A DNA stretch of 64,000 nt from Loxodes magnus (taxonomy: Eukaryota > Ciliophora > Karyorelictea > Loxodida > Loxodidae). A program made the position numbers and the translations under genes. Below are positions 49,859 to 62,128 of this stretch, piece after piece. The notes below the pieces were generated by a model. It was not told the origin of the DNA and did not search any database. It saw only the letters and a program-made list of their open reading frames with translations. Position 1 is the stretch's first letter, and each line of letters begins with the position of its first letter. Location of the stretch: the NCBI GenBank assembly GCA_946699065.1, contig CAMPDV010000940.1, positions 62,001 to 126,000 on the forward strand. The letters are read 5' to 3'.

Positions 49859-51436
49859 TTTTTATAAATAAATTTGCAGAAAAAATGTTATTTTTAAGCT
49901 ATAATATCATCTTATCACTGTTTATCTTATAATAGTTTTAAGAATTAAGTTTTTATCTTTAAATATCTAGCAATTTTCAGTTGATATCATACTTTATGAA
50001 TAAATATAATTACAATCTTTAAAACATCAATCAAATAGATAAATGAACAATAAATAATGACTATTTAATTATAAAATGAATATGAAAACATTTTAATTTA
50101 ATTTCTTGATAAGATATTTTAAATTTAAATAAGTGCTTAATCTTTTAAAAATCATATTTATTAAACCACTTTAAATGTTTTTATGTTTATGAATATTTAC
50201 TATCTTAAATTAAACAATACTATATTCTATATTAAAGCAAACCTTTATTAAAGGAATCCTTAAATTATAAATTATCATTTAGTTCTCTAATCATTTAGAA
50301 TATAACAAAAATAATTCATTATTAAGCTTATTTGGGAAATTGTGTACTATTAGCATTATCGGCTTAGTAGAAACTTTGCTTTTTATTATGCTATATATGT
50401 TTCTTTTTATATTGTACGAAATATTTGCCATTTTTTATAGATATAATTATAATAGTTATTAAATTACACTTTGTATATTATTTTAATTAATACAAAAGAT
50501 TAAAGCTTTTAACCTTTTTTGATATAATTAAGGTATATTGATTTCTTAATTATTTACACTTTCATTTTGGTAATTCTTATTATTTAATATTAGAATATCA
50601 TTTTATTCTTATTTTAGATGCAAGTATAAGATAATTTACAAGAAACTTAAGATTTTTATTATTTTCCATATATTCAAATTATTTATATACTTTACTAACA
50701 AATCCTTTTATATCATAAATAATCAATCTATTAAAAAAAAAAGCTTTCAGCTTTAATAAAATACCTTCATTAGGAATTCAAATTTTAAGATTAATAAATA
50801 AAATCTATTTCTATATACATAGTAGATATATTCAAGTTGCTTTAAATCAGAAAGCTTATCTTTAAAGCTATTCCTTTTAATATTACGAAATTAAAAAAAT
50901 TTTGAAGAGAAAAAATACTTAATATAGCAATTTTTTCTTAAAAACTAATTTTTCTCTTCTAAATTAACATCTTTTCGCAAACTAAAAACAGATAAATTAC
51001 TTTTAGTAAGCTCTTTTCAAAACTCTTTTACTCATCTTTTCGATTTTTAATGTTTTTCTAATTATTATAATAAAGTAGAATATTTTTAAACTTGATTAAT
51101 AAATTTTTGTTTCTATATTTTATATAGTTAGGTTAGATATATTATTTAGATCCTTGTTTAATTACTTTTTTTAGATTCTTTGTAAATTGGCCTAAAATTT
51201 ATTATTACAGACGTATTGAACCTCATTTTTTCTATTTGATTGATCATATTTTTATAAAGAGATTTTTAAGCTCTTTTTAGATTAGTTATTTTTAAAAATT
51301 CGCAATATCTATTAAAAAGTTAGTTTTAAGCCCTCTTATAGAAAATTTTTTACTGATTTTGTTTCTTCCTAAAATTGTCATTTATTTTTTATCTTTACTT
51401 CTTAAAAGTCATTTAAAAAACTTTTCAAATCTTTTA
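49859..51436. other. AT-rich spacer, unit 3 copy
   Basis: Third copy of 1734-3314; no gene or motif seen. Confidence 0.5.
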
Positions 51437-52248
51437 AAATTATATCCCTTTAAGAAAAGGATTTATCCACCCGAAAATCTTTTGTAGCGAATAACTCAGA
51501 GTGAAAAAAGGATAATATTTTCACGATTTCATGGTTTATTTTATTATATCTCCTTTCTTCTTGAGATTCTTTTTATTTAAGTAAATTCTTATAGCATTAA
51601 AAATTTTTAAAGCGAATTTTTTCATTTACTCGAAAAGAAGCTCAAAGTTAAAAATTGTATTTTTTCCAAAGCATAAACAATAATTTTTTTTATCGTTTCA
51701 AAAATAATTTACCTTATCAAAAATATATTTTTAAATCAAAAAAAAAACAATTTTGTTAAAAATTCTTCAAATCAAAAAATTTTCCTAACAAAAAAAATGT
51801 TTTTTATTTTTACAAAATACCATTTCAACAATAAAGATTTCCAAATTCTATTTTAATATAAAATTTTTTTATTCCTATTTTTTTCTCAAAAATCTTTTAT
51901 ATTTGGAATTTTTTCTTGAAATTTTATTCCTATTTAGGATTTTTTATCCCGAAATAATTAAATTTATTCCGTGCCGAAAATCTTTGGCAGTTTAAAACGC
52001 TGAGCAAAAAAACAAATTTTTTATTTTTCAAGAAATTCATACTCTAAAATTAAAAAATAAAAACTTACCATCAGAAAAATTAATTTTCCAATCAGAAACG
52101 AAAAATATTAAACTTAAATATTAAAATTTAATAATTATAATAAACACTAATAATTAATTATAATTAATAATAATAATAATTAATATTAAATATCAATCAT
52201 AAAAATAAATAATAGAAATCAAATAATAAAAAAACAATTAATTAATTT

Positions 52249-52552
52249 CAACTAAAAAAGTTTTTGGACCGGAAACTCCTTTCCGATTGCACGACCCAAC
52301 GCTCTCTTTTTATGGAATAACGGGGATATCCTGTTGTGCTCCAGGCACAGCTGCTAGGGAGCTCTATCGCTATGAACAGCCAGGCTTCAAGCCCCTACCA
52401 AGAGCGGATAATCTCAATGACAGTGTTCTCTTCAGAAAATGACTCTGACCAGGGACTTTCTCAGCGACAGGAAAGGAACTTGTTCCTAGCCATAAAACCA
52501 AAAAGTTTAGTCACGCAGCTCATTCTCAGCTCCCACCATCTTTTCAATTATT
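52249..52552. ncRNA. GC-rich module, copy 2 (possible structured RNA or SINE)
   Basis: Same module as 21900-22212, in the same plus-strand orientation although the host arm is inverted. A 72-codon frame is open across it, but the copy differences do not favour third codon positions. Hairpins are perfect in this copy: GGAACTTGTTCC near 52475 and CGGAAACTCCTTTCCG near 52270. Absent from the matching places in units 1 (left arm) and 2. Confidence 0.35.
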
Positions 52553-53030
52553 AAAAAAAAAAAATTTAATTTAAAATAAAATAAATAAAATACTTAATTA
52601 AATTTTTTAATTAATAATCAAGATTATAAACTAACTTTAATTTTATAAATAATATTTTAATTACTCTACAAAAAAAATTTAATTTATACTCAACTTGAAA
52701 TTTTTACAAAATCTAAAAATAAATCTATAAAATTTTATAGAATAAAATTAAACTTAAACTTATTTTACGTCTTCATTTAACAAAATTATATTTTAAATAT
52801 TTTTAAACATTACCACTTTAAATCAACATACCTCACTAATTTCTATAACCTATATTACTCAAACTATTTTTTAAACCAAGAATATTTAAGAATATACAAA
52901 TTTTTAATAAATAAAAAACAAACACTTCATATAACAAAAAACATTATTACCATTAAACATTTATTTAAATGAATTACCAATATCTTATATTTTTAATCGT
53001 AAAATTAAATTAAGTCAAATAGCAAGTTAC

Positions 53031-54117
53031 TCAACTCGAAACTCTCCACTTTCTTATCGTATTGTCAAGCCCTCCCGATACCAACCAACTATTGTCAGCA
53101 CTCAATGCTATAGAATGTATATCATCTGTATGCCCTTACAAAGTCTATATACACTCACCCTTATCAAAGTTCCATATCTTGATTGTTTTATCCCATGAAC
53201 CAGAAAATATTACACTTGAATCAACACTTAACTGAATACTTGATACACCACCTGCATGACCTTAAAGAGTACGAATACACTAACCAGAAGAGAAGTCCCA
53301 TATCTTAATAGTACTGTCATAACAACCAGATATGATATACCTGTTATCCTTAGACACTATCACCGATAAAACTAATTATGAATGCCCAGTAAGAGTTCGC
53401 ACAAGCTGACCAGTCTAGAAATCCCAAATCTTTATAGTTGTATCCCAAGATCCCGATATAATATATCTTGAGTCATAAGAGATTACTACCGAGTTAACTA
53501 CATCAGTATGACCCGTTATAGTTCTTTGGAGAGTTCCATTGTGGAAATTTCAGATCTTTATAGTAGTGTCATAAGATCCTGATACTATATAGCTAGAGTC
53601 ATAGGAGATTACTACCGAGTTAACTACATCAGTATGCCCCGTTAAAGTTCTTATGAGAGAACCATTCTATAAATTTCAGATCTTTATGGTTGTATCACCA
53701 GATGCTGATATAATAAAGCTAGAGTCTGGGGAGATTACTACCGATATAACTGCATTAGTATGTCCTGTTATAGTTCTTTGGAGAGCACCTGTCTGGAAAT
53801 TCCAGATCTTTATCGAATTTTCAGGATATTCTGAACCTGATACAATTCAATTCAGGTCACTTGATATGGCTACCGACCAAACACGTGAAGTGTGACCAGT
53901 AAGGATTTAGTCTAAAAAATATTAAAGAAATACCTTTACTTTGGTCATAACTGATCTTGTTTATTAGCTTTTAGTAGCATAAGTTAGGCAGAATTTCATA
54001 CTTAAAATGAAGTAGAGATATTTTCCCTAAAATGTGGCTTCTCGCTCTTAAGAGTTTTCTTAAAAAAATACTTTTAGTAAATTGCTTTTCTTTTTTATCC
54101 GTTTCTTTTTTCTCCAT
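53031..54117 (-). CDS. WD40-repeat protein, copy 4 (seven-blade propeller, one intron)
   Basis: Join of 53934-54117 and 53031-53911, 354 codons plus TGA; intron 53912-53933. The N-terminus reads MEKKETDKKEKQ. Seven repeats; this copy differs from the others mainly in repeats 2-5 (for example 'TDVVNSVVIS' in place of '[10 protein letters not shown]'), consistent with exchange of whole repeats. TGA-coded Trp in several IKIW strands. It faces outward from the unit 3 core and pairs with the partial gene at 63543. Confidence 0.9.
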
Positions 54118-54999
54118 TTTAATTTTTATAACTTACTTCAATTTAATTAAATTAAATCAATAAATTTTACTGACTCAATTTCAATACAATTAAACAATTA
54201 AATTATTTATTAAGCATAATTATAAATATCTTCTTAAACATTGATTTTTCTATTTTTGTCTTAAAACAAGACAAGATATTAAACTAATAGTGTACAAACT
54301 TTTACAATTTTAATTATTTATATATTTTTACTTTTAAATAAAAGGATAAATTATTATATCAAAAATTTATAAAGAAGAATTATATCCTTATTATAATAAC
54401 TTTAATATACATTTATTAATTACAACTTATTTGTGCTTTAAATCAAAGACTCTTAATAAGAAAAAATTATTTCGTTATAGACCCTTTTTAATGATAAATA
54501 AAATATTAAAATTCTTTTAAAATCTACTATTATTAATTATTGTTTTTCACTTACATTTAATCAAAAAAATGATTTATTTAAGCTTTTTACTAATTAAAAA
54601 ATGAAATAAAATAAGTTTCTTATTAATTAGTTTGAATAAATATTAAAAAACATCAAATTACTTAAAACAAAGCATTTTTAGTATTTATAAGATAGAATCT
54701 TTTATTTTTCCACTTTCTTACTACTATTTCATTAAAACTTTTTATTTATAAAGGTCTCTCTTATAATAATAAAATAATATAATTTATTACTTTTAATGTT
54801 GATTCTAATCAAAACATATAAATGTAATAAATATAAGTAGTAGAAAGTAAATATTTAAACTAACTAGAAATGGTGTATCACTAATTTTATCTTACAATTA
54901 TTAAATAGTAATATTTAATTTTATTATTAAAATAAGCTTTAATATGTTTAATTATGTCTATTAAATACTTAAAATTTTACCTTTTAGCTTTATTAGTTA

Positions 55000-55021
55000 T
55001 TAATTAATTTCTCTTTAATTT
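55000..55021. other. Empty target site of LINE A
   Basis: A single copy of the TTAATTAATTTCTCTTTAAT motif with the same flanks as 6505 (left) and 12583 (right). It shows the pre-insertion state. Confidence 0.85.
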
Positions 55022-55530
55022 AGATATTAGATTAGTTATAATTAATACATTTAGATAACTTTCTCTTTTATAGCAAACTAATATTATATTTATTATTTAT
55101 GTTATTTTTGTAATTATCATTTTAAATTAATAATACCTAAATTATTCTAGATTATTTAAAGATAAAAACTTAATTCTATTATTCTATACAAATCTAAAAA
55201 ACATAGTTATCACTATTAATACTCTCTTTATTAAAATAAGTTGTTTGCTACTAAGAAAATAATAAGCTCTTTTTAAGAAAGAAAGCATATTTATAATATC
55301 TTCTATTACTATTTTCTGAATAATTAGAAAGAGTAAACTTAACACAATATATTTCTTTATAATAAGTATGAGATAATATAAGTATTAGATTAGCTAATAT
55401 AAGTTATTTAAAACTAATCTAACAGATTATTATTTACTCTTAATACATTTTATTAGTCTACTATTATTCTATATCTTTCTGTTCCTAATCAACAATTATA
55501 CATGTTTTGCTTTATAGCACATCATCATTT

Positions 55531-57389
55531 ATTAATCTTATTACAAAAGATTTAAACATAAAAAGAAATATAGATAGTTATAGAATTATTGAAGCTTAGG
55601 TATTAAAATAAGCTAGACTTTTAGATTATTTATAATTTTCCTAAATTTAAATTATATTTATATATTCCTTTTTATTAACTATCTTTTGTAATTAACTTTT
55701 GTTTGAAAAACTGATAAAAAGATACATTTTGTAAAATATTTAGTCTTAATTTATCTAAATTTATTTTAGTGAGTATAAGAATATATTAAATTTAAAGTAT
55801 TAATGATACTAGTTCTATAAAACATTTAGGTAATTATATGTACTAAAATAAATAGTAAAGAGAAAACATTATTCTTTTATATAATTAAATAAAGAAAAGC
55901 TAGCTTAAATCTTCTATATAGTCAATTATTTACATATCTAAAATCCTCTATTTATCTTAAAACCAAGTGTTTAATATATTATAGCCTCCTTTACTAACTC
56001 ATTTAATTATATTAATTCATAAAAACTTAAAAGAAAATTCCTTTTTACTTTAACTGTACTTGCAAATATTCTAAGTACTTTAACTAGTTAAAGATAGGTT
56101 TAATTAGAGACTAATAAGCAATTTTCTTATTCTCTAGATAAAATATTTAATAAAGCTGTGATTGCATTTCTTATTAATTAAGAATAATATTTTAAATTAA
56201 AATAAGGAAAATTAATATTTTTCTATTTGTTTAATAAAAATTTAAAATAATTTATATAAAATCTATTAATATTTTATAAAAAACCAAAGTAAATGCAAAA
56301 TAATTAATTAAATATAATTAAAAAATATTAAGAAATTTATAATTCTAAATGATATTATAAATAAATATTTAAATATTTTATTAATATTTAGATAAAACAT
56401 ATAATAAATTAAGTAATCTATATTTTAACTTAGAAATTTAGTAAAATATTTTTAAAACTTAAATTAAAAATTATAAGGAAAACTTAAGAAATTAAATTTT
56501 TCTATAAAAAGAGAATATAAAATTTACTAATTATTTAATTGAAACTATCAGTTTTATTAAATTATTTAAAAATATTATTAAAGAAAAAAATATAAATTAA
56601 TTAATTAAAAAATTAAAAAAAATTATAATTTAAAATTTTATATTTAACAATATTTGAGAAAAAGATAAATATTAAAGAATAAAAATTTTATTAATCTAGC
56701 ATCGATTGACTTTTTAAATAAAGAAATTCAACAAAAAAATAATTATTCTTAGAAATTTTCAGTTTCAAAATATAAAAAATTAAAAATGTTAAAAAATTCT
56801 CTAACTCTCAGTTTTTTATAATCAAACTATTCGAATATAGTTTATTTTTACTATTTTTCATCGATTATGGATATATATATGGTACAAGTACTAATTACTT
56901 TACTATTCTCAAATTTTAACTTCTTCTTAAATGGAAACTTTTCAATATTTGAATAAATAAGTAAAAATTATTTAATTTTTTATTTTCTAATTATTTTTCT
57001 AAACTTAATATGAAATTAAGCTTAATTTTTTTAAAACAATTTAATTTAAATATTAGAATTCTAACTTTATATATTAAGTAAAGTAGCAAAATTAATTAAA
57101 ACTTTGAATTAAAAGCATATTTATTTTTTAATTTTATTGATTAAAATATGCCTATAAATAAAATATGAAACTAGGAGTATTTTTTATTAAAAGGAGAGTT
57201 AAAGATTGTCAAAGAACAATAGATTTACAAATAAAATAATATTAAACTTTTTGATAAATTTGTATTAAGAAAATAAAATATAAATGATAGTAAATTTGAA
57301 TATTATTCTTACTTATTTAAAAATTTAATATTATTTAAATATTTTAATTAAAATAAAAATTTCTGGTAATTAAATTTTATAAAAATTAC
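55531..57389. other. AT-rich left part of the core, unit 3
   Basis: Copy of 13076-14921 with many small indels; no gene or motif seen. Confidence 0.5.
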
Positions 57390-59359
57390 TCATTTATAAT
57401 TACAAATTATAAACTAAAATAATATTATTATAATAATAGTATTTATAATTTATTTACGTATCTTATATTTATTATTTTTATAAATTTAATTTCATAGAAA
57501 AATAATTAATAATAATTAGTATTTAATAATTAATGCAATTGTATCTAATTTATAATTAAAATCAAAGTTTTTAATTCTAGGTTTAAGACATCTTAAATAA
57601 TTCTGTGAAATCATTGTTAAAAATCCCTCAGTCGCTTCTATAAGTACATGCTAGAAAAAATTTACTAGACAAAATAAAAATTGGCTTTCTAGATTGATTT
57701 TGATTTATAGATACTTTTTATTTAAGTCTTATTTCCTAAACTCTTCTTATTCTCTACATTAAAGATCTTTCTCTAAATTATATTTTTCACTTCCCATTTA
57801 TTGAACTGAAGGCTGTAGCTCATTCAATGGTCTTTAATTATCTTACTTTGTCTATTTTTTGCCACTTTTGTAATGAATTAATGAGGCATTTCTTTATTTT
57901 GTGAAGATTATTCTGAATCCTCAAATTAAGAATTAAAACTGATTATAATATTTCCTATTTGTTTATTTTATACTTCTTAGATTTTACTTTTAGCAGGTAT
58001 TTTATAGTGTTTTACACTTATTCTGCTGAGTTAGTCCTTTTTCTGTTTCAAATAAAAGTAATTTCTAATAGCTTGAGTAAATAATAAAGTCTTAAGATTT
58101 GATTTTGGATATCTATTAATATCTTTTTGATTTATGACTTATACTTTCTTATTTACTAATAATCATAATTATTCTTATTTATTTGGTAAATCTAAAGTTC
58201 TAATTTTGAAATAGTTTCTCAATTAGTTTAGATGGAGATAAAATTTGAATGAAGATTTGATATTAAAATTTGAATAGTTCCCAGTTAATTGGTTTATTTC
58301 TTTAATTTAAATGAAATAAGAATCTTTCTTTTATTTAATTAAGATTTATATTAAATTAAAGATATTCAATTAATATATTTATTAATAGAAATACTTTTAG
58401 TTAAAAAGTCTTCTACTATTATTAATTTCCTTTTTCTTCAAATTATATTAACTCTCTTTATCTAAACTTGTGTCTTACTATTATTATTTTAATCCACTCC
58501 TTATTTCTAAATAAGATGATACTATCATTTTGCTCTAATGCTTTATAACTAAAACATTAAAATTTCAATATTATTAAAACATAACCAAGCAAACTAATCT
58601 TCTTATTCTAAATAATTCAATCAATGTTAAAGGTATTAGATAAATCAAGTTCACTTGAAGGCTTAAAACATTATTTCATATCTATAACTTGCTCCTAAAC
58701 TCTTCCTTTTACCGTTTCTATTCCCTTTAGTTATTTTTGCTTTTTGGAGTTCTTGATGTTCAGACCAATGGAGAATTGACTTCTATAAAATGGTTGAATT
58801 TAAATTAGAAGTTTCAGATAAACTCTTTAATTAACTTAAATCCTTTTAAACATCTTATTTGGAATCTTCTTTTCTGCTTAAAAATAGTCTCTTTAAGTTA
58901 AGTGCTAGTATTTTTAAGAATTGATATCTCAGCATGATACCATTTAAGAATTTTAATTAGCTTGAAATTTACACTTTTAAGTTTTATTTAAATTAGGTTA
59001 TAATTATACATATTAGTGATATTAAAGTGTTCTCATCATAGTCTTCCTTTGTTACTTCTAATGTTTATATTATTCTATTAAGAATTAAATCTCTTCCTCA
59101 TTCTTGCAAGTTAACTGTTCACTACTTGCTTACAAATAGTATCGCAAAATGGTAAGTTTTACTGATTCTATAACTGATTTATAATGACATTTAATCTCTA
59201 GAGCTAATACAATTGTTTAGTAACTTTTATTAAGTTGATAATGATTTACTTGCTTCAATAAATTAAGGATTAGCTTTTCTTTTTTTTAATTAATTTAATT
59301 TAAAAATTAATAAAATGTAAGTGTCTATTTATTAAAATAGAGCCAAGAAAAGAGTTCAT
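57390..59359 (-). CDS. Core ORF alpha, unit 3 copy
   Basis: Copy of the ORF at 14922-16895. No net indel from 57661 to 59315, so the main body keeps its frame. Between about 57560 and 57660 three small deletions change the last part of the protein, so the C-terminus is altered or the real end lies before it. Product unrecognised. Confidence 0.45.
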
Positions 59360-60055
59360 AGTAACCCTTCATTACAGTCAAGTCTTAAATTATTCAAAAT
59401 TAATCAAGTAATTTAACCTTTTTAAGTAAACAGAACATAGATAGTCCAAGACTCCAATTATTCAAAAAATTACCCTCAATATTTACCTATACAGCTAAAC
59501 ATTCCTATACAAATATTGGAGATTAGATCAGAACTAAAATTTATAAAAGACGGAACTCTATAAAAAGTGTAATCATATGAAAAACAATCTATATTGCAAG
59601 ATGCATAAATAATAAAAGAGTAAGTATTTGTAAATTTAGAAAATATTAGAAGCATAAAGCTAATTAGAATCTTAATTAGTAAGATAATAACACTAATTAG
59701 TTCATCAATTGAACAAACTTTTAATCAAGAAACTAAAATTTATAATCAATCAGAGGAACATTAATTATTAAGCAAATTTAAGAAAATAAGCTAATACCTA
59801 TAGGTACTAATAGATAATAGCCTGCTTATATAAATTACTCTTCATTGACCTTCAAATTAATATCCTAAGATTTATTCTTAGATATTATATTTCTCAGCTG
59901 TTGGAATTTTTTAATGCAAAAATTATAAAGTTAAGAAATAGAAGAGCTATGAAAATGTACAAATTTAATTGAGAAACACTTAAGAAATAAAAAAATATGC
60001 AATTAATTTTGTTAGAATAAACAAAGGCTAAAAATAAATTAAAATTTAGGTTTGA
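59315..60055 (+). CDS. Core ORF beta, unit 3 copy
   Basis: Same length as the unit 1 copy (246 codons plus TGA at 60053-60055). The few differences seen are amino acid changes (Tyr to His, Arg to Ser, Ser to Thr). Start, internal TGA (59846-59848) and neighbours are conserved. Product unrecognised. Confidence 0.45.
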
Positions 60056-60628
60056 AAAAACTCTAAAGGCTTAAATAAGCCAAAGCACAGTCAAAATTAT
60101 CATAACATCTTTATAAATCGCAATTAGAGATCTAATTCTTGTTCTTTTAAGTTTTGTTCGAATTTCTACAGTGATATATCGAATTTAAGTTCTACTCATT
60201 AGAAACAAGTATTGCTTGAATTTATGGTTATTAAACTTTTTTTCTAGTTTTCTTTTCATAGTTATGTTTATATTCAGCATACATTATATTTATTTTAGCG
60301 CTGATATCTAGCAGAAAAATTACACAAAATAGCTTTATCAATAGATTTAGGCCTTCTTTTAATTTTATAGCATCTCAGTTTTTTTCTTAAATTTGACTTT
60401 TTATTATTGTTGTTTCTCTCATTTTATCTTTTGTTTTATTCTATTTATCTTTCCTAAAATTGTTTTAGGCAATAATTTTTAAGCTTTTGAAGGTAATTTT
60501 GCTCAAAATTGGAATGTAAAATTGCAGGTTTAACTTAAATATAATTTACTTAGTTATAAATTTTCTAGGTGTAATTTATTTTGGTTGATTTAACGAAGTT
60601 CTTATTTTATTAGATTATAGATTTTCAT
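60046..60628 (-). CDS. Core ORF gamma, unit 3 copy
   Basis: Start ATG at 60626-60628 as in unit 1. A 2-nt loss near 60084 shifts the last dozen codons, so the C-terminal limit is unclear. Basic, unrecognised protein. Confidence 0.4.
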
Positions 60629-60715
60629 TAGCTTTTAATCATATTATCCCTGTTATCCTTTTCTTGAATAATGTTTAACTAGCTTTAATTTTATTGTTTA
60701 ACAGCAACACCTAGT

Positions 60716-61102
60716 ATGATTAAAAATGAGATCCTTAATTATATAGTAAAATAGCTTATAATAGAATAAATTGTTAGTCTTAGTTAAAGAAATGTAAAGT
60801 GAGCTAAAGCTAAAGGCTTAATATTAAGAGAGATAGTAAATTTAGTATAAATAAGTAATTTTTAAAGATTTAATCCATAGCTATTATATAAGGTAGCCTG
60901 TTTTTAGTTGTTAGAAACTTAATTTTAGTTTGAAATAGATTTATTAAAATAATTAGAAACTTTAGTTTAGTTAATTTATAATGGTAGAAATCAGATTATG
61001 CTAATACAATTAAAGATAAGTGCTTAAAATAACATATTATTTTAGCTTATGATTGCCTTTTAATTAAGCATAATATATATAATTAACTAATTCGAAATTT
61101 TT
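60716..61102 (+). CDS. Core ORF delta, unit 3 copy
   Basis: Almost identical to 18254-18640; start conserved and divergent from ORF gamma. Unrecognised helical protein; C-terminal limit uncertain. Confidence 0.3.
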
Positions 61103-62067
61103 TTTACGCTAAATCTGAGTTATTAATTCATTTTCACTATTCGTTAATCTTTTTTTCACTTATCTTAGATTAAATTCAACTTTTCTCTAAAATTCCTCTT
61201 GTTTAGTTTCTATTTTTTTTGTTTAGTTAATTCATTATATAATAATGTATGTTCATTAGATCCCAAAAGAATATTTGCCAATTACTTTTTATTATAATAA
61301 TAATAATAATAAATAAATTTGATTATAGAGCGCGTAGCACTCTCGTTGGTGCGCAGCTCTTTAAAAAAATGTTTCATACTGACAAGAATGTTTGTTACTG
61401 ATAAAATTATCAGATATTGATAAACCTTGTTCAATACTGTTATAATTATTCAGTACTGATAAAAATGTTCAATACTGATATAATTTTAGAATACTCGTAA
61501 TCTTTAATACTTGTTGGAGGTCCAAGGACATGGCAGGATTGTGTCTCATTGCATCACCAAAGCAGAGGCCGACATGTGTCAATTATGGGTACTTAAATTC
61601 CCCACCTCTGATGAAGCTCGCAATATTATTTCTTTTTCGTTCCAGAATTAAAAATAAACGAAGCCAAGCCAAGCCAATGTCGAAGGTCTAAGAATCTTAT
61701 GTCTCGAGGCCAAACCAAAGCAGAGGAAGACATAAAGTCGATTATGGGTACTTAACTTCCCCAACCTCTGATGAAGATGATCTTGCTGTTCACCTTCGAA
61801 CAACTATGGCGGTTTTAAAAAATAATATATGATAAAATTCTTTCAATGCATCTTTTCTTCCTTTTTCTAATATTTCTTTAATGTAATCTTTTACTATAAA
61901 GTCTATTTATTATTTCAGTTTTTCTTATTGATTGCGTATTCAGTAATCAAATTTGTAACTGCCTCATATATGTGTATTAGTTCAAAGTTTGGTAGATCTA
62001 TTAGTTCTAACCTGTTATTGAGGTAAATGTTATACAATTAAAATTTACATCTTTCTCTTTCTTCCAT
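61082..62067 (-). pseudogene. Core ORF epsilon, unit 3 copy, interrupted by an insert
   Basis: Starts at ATG 62065-62067 with the same MEEREK N-terminus. The 535-bp insert (61296-61830) falls between the parts matching 'TLKEFYH' and 'NKKQLANIF' of the unit 1 copy. A 2-nt deletion near 61931 lies in the same zone where the unit 1 copy changes frame. The ORF is broken unless the insert is removed from the RNA or DNA. Confidence 0.5.
61296..61830. mobile_element. 535-bp insert with GC-rich, two-part structure
   Basis: Absent from the matching place in unit 1 (about 18833). From the left: an AAT/AAAT run; an imperfect palindrome AGAGCGCGTAGCAC...GTGCGCAGCTCT (about 61327-61361); several TACTGATA-type repeats (61376-61500); then two related segments (about 61505-61610 and 61675-61785), each with CCAAAGCAGAGG, ATTATGGGTACTTAA and CCTCTGATGAAG. 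CAGAGG and CCTCTG within each segment can pair. It looks like a small non-coding mobile element with a dimeric RNA-like body. No known family recognised and no clear target duplication. Confidence 0.5.
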
Positions 62068-62128
62068 ATATGATTCTCATGTACTTATGATGGGAGTTTC
62101 GTCTTATACTCCAATATTGCAGAATTTA

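Larger units (their letters stand above)
51437..55530. repeat. Left inverted-repeat arm, unit 3 (without LINE A)
   Basis: Uninterrupted arm of about 4.1 kb, collinear with 3315-13075 minus LINE A1, and including the GC-rich module (52249-52552). Its inverse partner starts at 62129 and leaves the window. Confidence 0.8.

Noticed and set aside
52336..52554. 72-codon ORF inside the GC-rich module as a gene
   Set aside because: The two module copies differ mostly by first- and second-position changes with no synonymous bias, so protein coding is unlikely.
61327..61361. tRNA gene in the 535-bp insert
   Set aside because: The GC-rich palindrome cannot be folded into a cloverleaf with an anticodon arm and T-loop.
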